From SCGC-AG-212-J23 sp035762345 (GTDB lineage Bacteria > Pseudomonadota > Gammaproteobacteria > Burkholderiales > SG8-39): DNA of 64,000 nucleotides. This document shows positions 61,538 to 64,000 of this stretch, one piece after another. The translations under genes and the position numbers were made by a program. Within the stretch, counting starts at the first letter, position 1. The number at the start of each line of letters is the position of its first letter. The DNA lies in the NCBI GenBank assembly GCA_035762345.1, contig DASTPE010000066.1, positions 54,321 through 118,320 of the forward strand, in the 5' to 3' direction. Below the pieces are notes generated by a model. That model was given only the letters and a program-made list of their open reading frames with translations, was not told the DNA's origin and did no database searches.

Positions 61538-64000
61538 TTACTTGTCCGTGTCGTTGTACCAGTACAGCCGCGCGCGGCGCTGCGTGACCACCGGCGCCAC
61601 TCGTTGCGCCCCTATCGAAGTGCTCGCGCCGCCGCCGCGTTGCACGCCGCCGATCATGACGGTGACCGGCTGGCCGTCGACCGGTACGGTCCCCGTCACC
61701 GGCGAAGGCGGCAGACCTCCGCCCACGAACGTGTTGGAGCGTGCGCCGCCGCAGATGTTCAACGTGTCGGCTGCCCCGGATGCGTTCAGCACATTGAGCG
61801 CATAGCCGCGCGCCTCGCCGAGGTTTTGCGCGCACGCCCCGATTGGCGTCGGCACCGGACGGTTGGTGCTGAAAAAGACCAGTCCCGCGAAGATAAGGGT
61901 CGACGTGACGCCTTGCTCTCCAACGTTCGTATTCGGGCCGGTGGTGCTCGCGGCATTCAGGTTGATGAACCAGCCCTTCTTGCCGAGCGCCTCCGCGGAC
62001 GGCGTTGTGCAAGTCGATCCCGCGCTGAAATCTTCCATCACGGTCGTGTCGTCCAGGTTCACCGGCAGGCCGGTGGTCGCGAACGAGTCGACCAGCATGT
62101 AGGCGCGGTTCATCACGCCCACGCCAGCGACGACGGGGTACGGATAGTTGGTGATGAGAGGCCGCTCTCGGTCTCCCGAGGCGACCGAGAGATAGACCTT
62201 GCCGGCCACCGGCAGCGCCGCCGGCGAGAACAGGAACTTGCGCGCATCGAGAGAGTTGGTCTGGCCGATCTTGGTAATCGTCCACGCCGCGGGGGCACGC
62301 GAGGCGAGCGTCCCCGGGTCGACGAAGTCGATGCGGTAGATTCCGCCTGTCGTGTCGGCGGCATAGGCATGGTCCACCATGCCGTCGAAATCGCGGTCGA
62401 CGACGGTGATATCGGCAGGCACGCTGCCATCGGTCGTGAACGACGCCAGGCGGCTGCCGGTGTCGCCATCGATGACGTATACGCGATTGCCGCGGCGCGC
62501 ATAGCCAGGGGCCGTGCAGGCGGTATTCGGCTTTGCATCCTGATCTTCGCAGGTATCGTAGCCGCCGCCGACGATGACCACCGGGCGGTTCGGGTCGGTC
62601 GAGAAGCCCCTTATGCGCGCAACCGTCGGCGTCGACCAGGTCTGCCCCATCTGCGCAAAATCGCTCGACGCCGCGCCGGCCGAGTTGATGCAGCTCGCCG
62701 TGTCGGCAAGGGCGGAGTTCGTACAGCCCACGCGCCATTTCATCAACGGCGCCGTCGGGATAGTCACGTCGAAGGCGTAGAGCATGCGCCCACCGCGGCG
62801 CAGGGACGGATAAATCCAGACGCGGCTATCGTCGGCATTCTGGAATAGCCCCGCCGAGCCGTCGAAGAAGTAATCCTTCGGCTGCGAGCCAGGCGCGGGG
62901 GTCGGCGGATAACTGATCAGGCCGGTGCCGAAGATGCTGTTCTCGTAGAGACGTTTGAGCCTGCCATGATGCTCGGGCGCGATGAAGGCCCACAGCTCCT
63001 TGCCGGTGCTACCCGAAACCGCACGAAAAGCGCCATCGTTTGCCCCGTAGTACAGCACGACGCCTGTGGTGGAGCCGTAGTTGACCGGAAGCGGACGCGA
63101 GTGCGCTACGTCGCCGTGGACGCTCGGCCGCACATCGGTGCTCGTCAGACGCGAGTTGTCGTCCCAGACGTCCAGGCCTCGCGCGAACTTGACGATGCTG
63201 TCACGTTCGACGGAGCTGAAGGCGCCGACCGCCGTCGGGCTCACGTTGGTATTGTCGAAGCTGTGCATTGCCGTCGGCGAGACATTGCACAACACCCCGC
63301 TGTTGTTGCGGCAGGTGTAGATGGTGCGGTGCTCTAAGAAATCCGGACTCGTGGTCGCCAGGTTACCCAGCCGGACGACCTGTGCGGTCGCGCCTTTCTC
63401 AACCTGCGGCCCATCGGGCTGGTCCGAGAACAGGCTCGTGGTCGAGGTCGTGCAAGTGCCGAGGTGCGATCCGGCGGTCGAGGAGAAGTTCCAGTACGAG
63501 ATGTCGGTGGGAGGCGCGGTCGAGTTGTCGAACACCGTGGTGTCCGTGGTCCAGAAGCTGATGGCGCACGGCTGGATGAATCCCGTTGCGACCGATACCG
63601 CCTCCTGCGGCGGACTGCTCGCGTCGCCCAGCTTGAAATCCTGCCCGAACTTGGCGATCTGGTAGCGCTTCAGGTTGCCGTACCAGCGTGGCCGCGCGCC
63701 CGGGTCGGGCCGGAACATGCCGATGAAGACCTGGTTCTCGTTTTGCGAGCGGTTGGTGGCGTTGATCGGCAGGCTGGCCGAAGCGAATACGGTGTTGACC
63801 GACTGGATCTCGATCATGATCTGGCGCAGCGCGCTGAGGATCGCCTCCTCGGTCGTCGCCTGGAAGTAGCGCCCGCCCCCGTACTTCGCCATGCTGAAGA
63901 GCAGGGCGGACTGATCCTGGTCCTGCTGGTCCTTGAACACATCGATGGTGTAGACCTGCACGTTCTGGAAGCCGGGGGCGTCGCCGACGTCGGTGGTGAA
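61538..64000 (-). CDS. pilY1: PilY1-type pilus assembly/adhesin protein, C-terminal part
   Basis: The gene runs off the right edge; 820 residues and the stop are visible. Near the edge VQVYTIDVFKD and GGGRYFQATTEEAILSAL are the end of a von Willebrand A-type region, and then a beta-propeller follows (VLYYGANDGAFRAVSGSTGKE, RRGGRMLYAFDVT, VVIVGGGYD). A calcium-binding loop is DRDFDGMVDHAYAAD, the place where PilY1 proteins regulate pilus retraction. PilY1 sits at the type IV pilus tip and in minor pilin complexes. The other pilus genes would lie beyond the window. Confidence 0.9.
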   Translation of the reverse strand, partial: FTTDVGDAPGFQNVQVYTIDVFKDQQDQDQSALLFSMAKYGGGRYFQATTEEAILSALRQIMIEIQSVNTVFASASLPINATNRSQNENQVFIGMFRPDPGARPRWYGNLKRYQIAKFGQDFKLGDASSPPQEAVSVATGFIQPCAISFWTTDTTVFDNSTAPPTDISYWNFSSTAGSHLGTCTTSTTSLFSDQPDGPQVEKGATAQVVRLGNLATTSPDFLEHRTIYTCRNNSGVLCNVSPTAMHSFDNTNVSPTAVGAFSSVERDSIVKFARGLDVWDDNSRLTSTDVRPSVHGDVAHSRPLPVNYGSTTGVVLYYGANDGAFRAVSGSTGKELWAFIAPEHHGRLKRLYENSIFGTGLISYPPTPAPGSQPKDYFFDGSAGLFQNADDSRVWIYPSLRRGGRMLYAFDVTIPTAPLMKWRVGCTNSALADTASCINSAGAASSDFAQMGQTWSTPTVARIRGFSTDPNRPVVIVGGGYDTCEDQDAKPNTACTAPGYARRGNRVYVIDGDTGSRLASFTTDGSVPADITVVDRDFDGMVDHAYAADTTGGIYRIDFVDPGTLASRAPAAWTITKIGQTNSLDARKFLFSPAALPVAGKVYLSVASGDRERPLITNYPYPVVAGVGVMNRAYMLVDSFATTGLPVNLDDTTVMEDFSAGSTCTTPSAEALGKKGWFINLNAASTTGPNTNVGEQGVTSTLIFAGLVFFSTNRPVPTPIGACAQNLGEARGYALNVLNASGAADTLNICGGARSNTFVGGGLPPSPVTGTVPVDGQPVTVMIGGVQRGGGASTSIGAQRVAPVVTQRRARLYWYNDTDK

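Overview
The window is about 64 kb of dense, GC-rich (roughly two-thirds G+C by eye) bacterial chromosome. It carries 66 protein genes (two cut by the window edges) and one protein-gene relic. There is no rRNA, tRNA, insertion sequence, prophage or CRISPR array that I can see. Gene content and order point to a betaproteobacterium, probably Burkholderiales or a related uncultured soil or aquatic lineage: exbB-exbD-lpxK-trm112-kdsB-adk, xseB-ispA-dxs, ribF-ileS-lspA-ispH, rpsT divergent from murJ, tsaE divergent from queG, Tct- and TRAP-type transporters, and a PilY1-type pilus protein. This is inference from synteny and protein style; no marker was searched.

Layout. 1-1196: end of a DAHP synthase gene and a stand-alone cyclic-nucleotide-binding protein. 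1226-6270: a tightly overlapping cluster resembling arsenosugar-type clusters (radical SAM ArsS-like, a TVP38/flavin-reductase fusion, DUF547, two small glycosyltransferases). 6352-8346: tctBA. 8347-10558 (minus): RidA, cobalamin adenosyltransferase, xseA. 10559-10930: the only long gene-free stretch, with several DnaA-box-like sequences. 10931-14460: ExbBD and envelope/nucleotide genes. 14495-16564: proton-pumping pyrophosphatase with a terminator. 16713-23395: a signalling block made of a large STAND-type ATPase regulator with a C-terminal winged-helix/BTAD output, a membrane Ser/Thr kinase overlapping a lipoprotein gene, a second lipoprotein and a 68-residue LuxR-type HTH protein.

23392-28664 (minus): gluconate kinase, 6-phosphogluconate dehydrogenase, miaA, an SDR, mutL and a YbaK-like protein. 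28696-30687: DedA, a decayed ABC substrate-binding gene and an orphan methyltransferase. 30805-37109: amidase, tsaE, queG, hydrolase, small membrane and redox proteins, sulfurtransferase and Rieske oxygenase. 37150-41704: xseB-ispA-dxs, folE2 and an isoaspartyl methyltransferase. 41726-44203: aspartic protease, glutamine amidotransferase, YajQ and an exported unknown. 44239-49823: argG convergent with argF and argD, then an amino-acid decarboxylase. 49902-52596: rpsT, murJ, SirB1-like. 52629-55825: a TRAP transporter whose binding-protein gene converges on its permease genes. 55859-61522: DUF962/Mpo1-like, ribF-ileS-lspA-ispH. 61538-64000: C-terminal part of PilY1.

The most interesting signal is in the signalling block. 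The regulator gene and the 22694-23179 lipoprotein gene are each preceded by a nearly identical pair of direct repeats with an 11-bp period (16635-16651 and 22586-22602), each followed by a short inverted repeat. Direct repeats with 11-bp period are the classic operator style of BTAD (SARP-family) regulators. I infer that this regulator controls itself and the lipoprotein gene, and possibly the divergent kinase operon.
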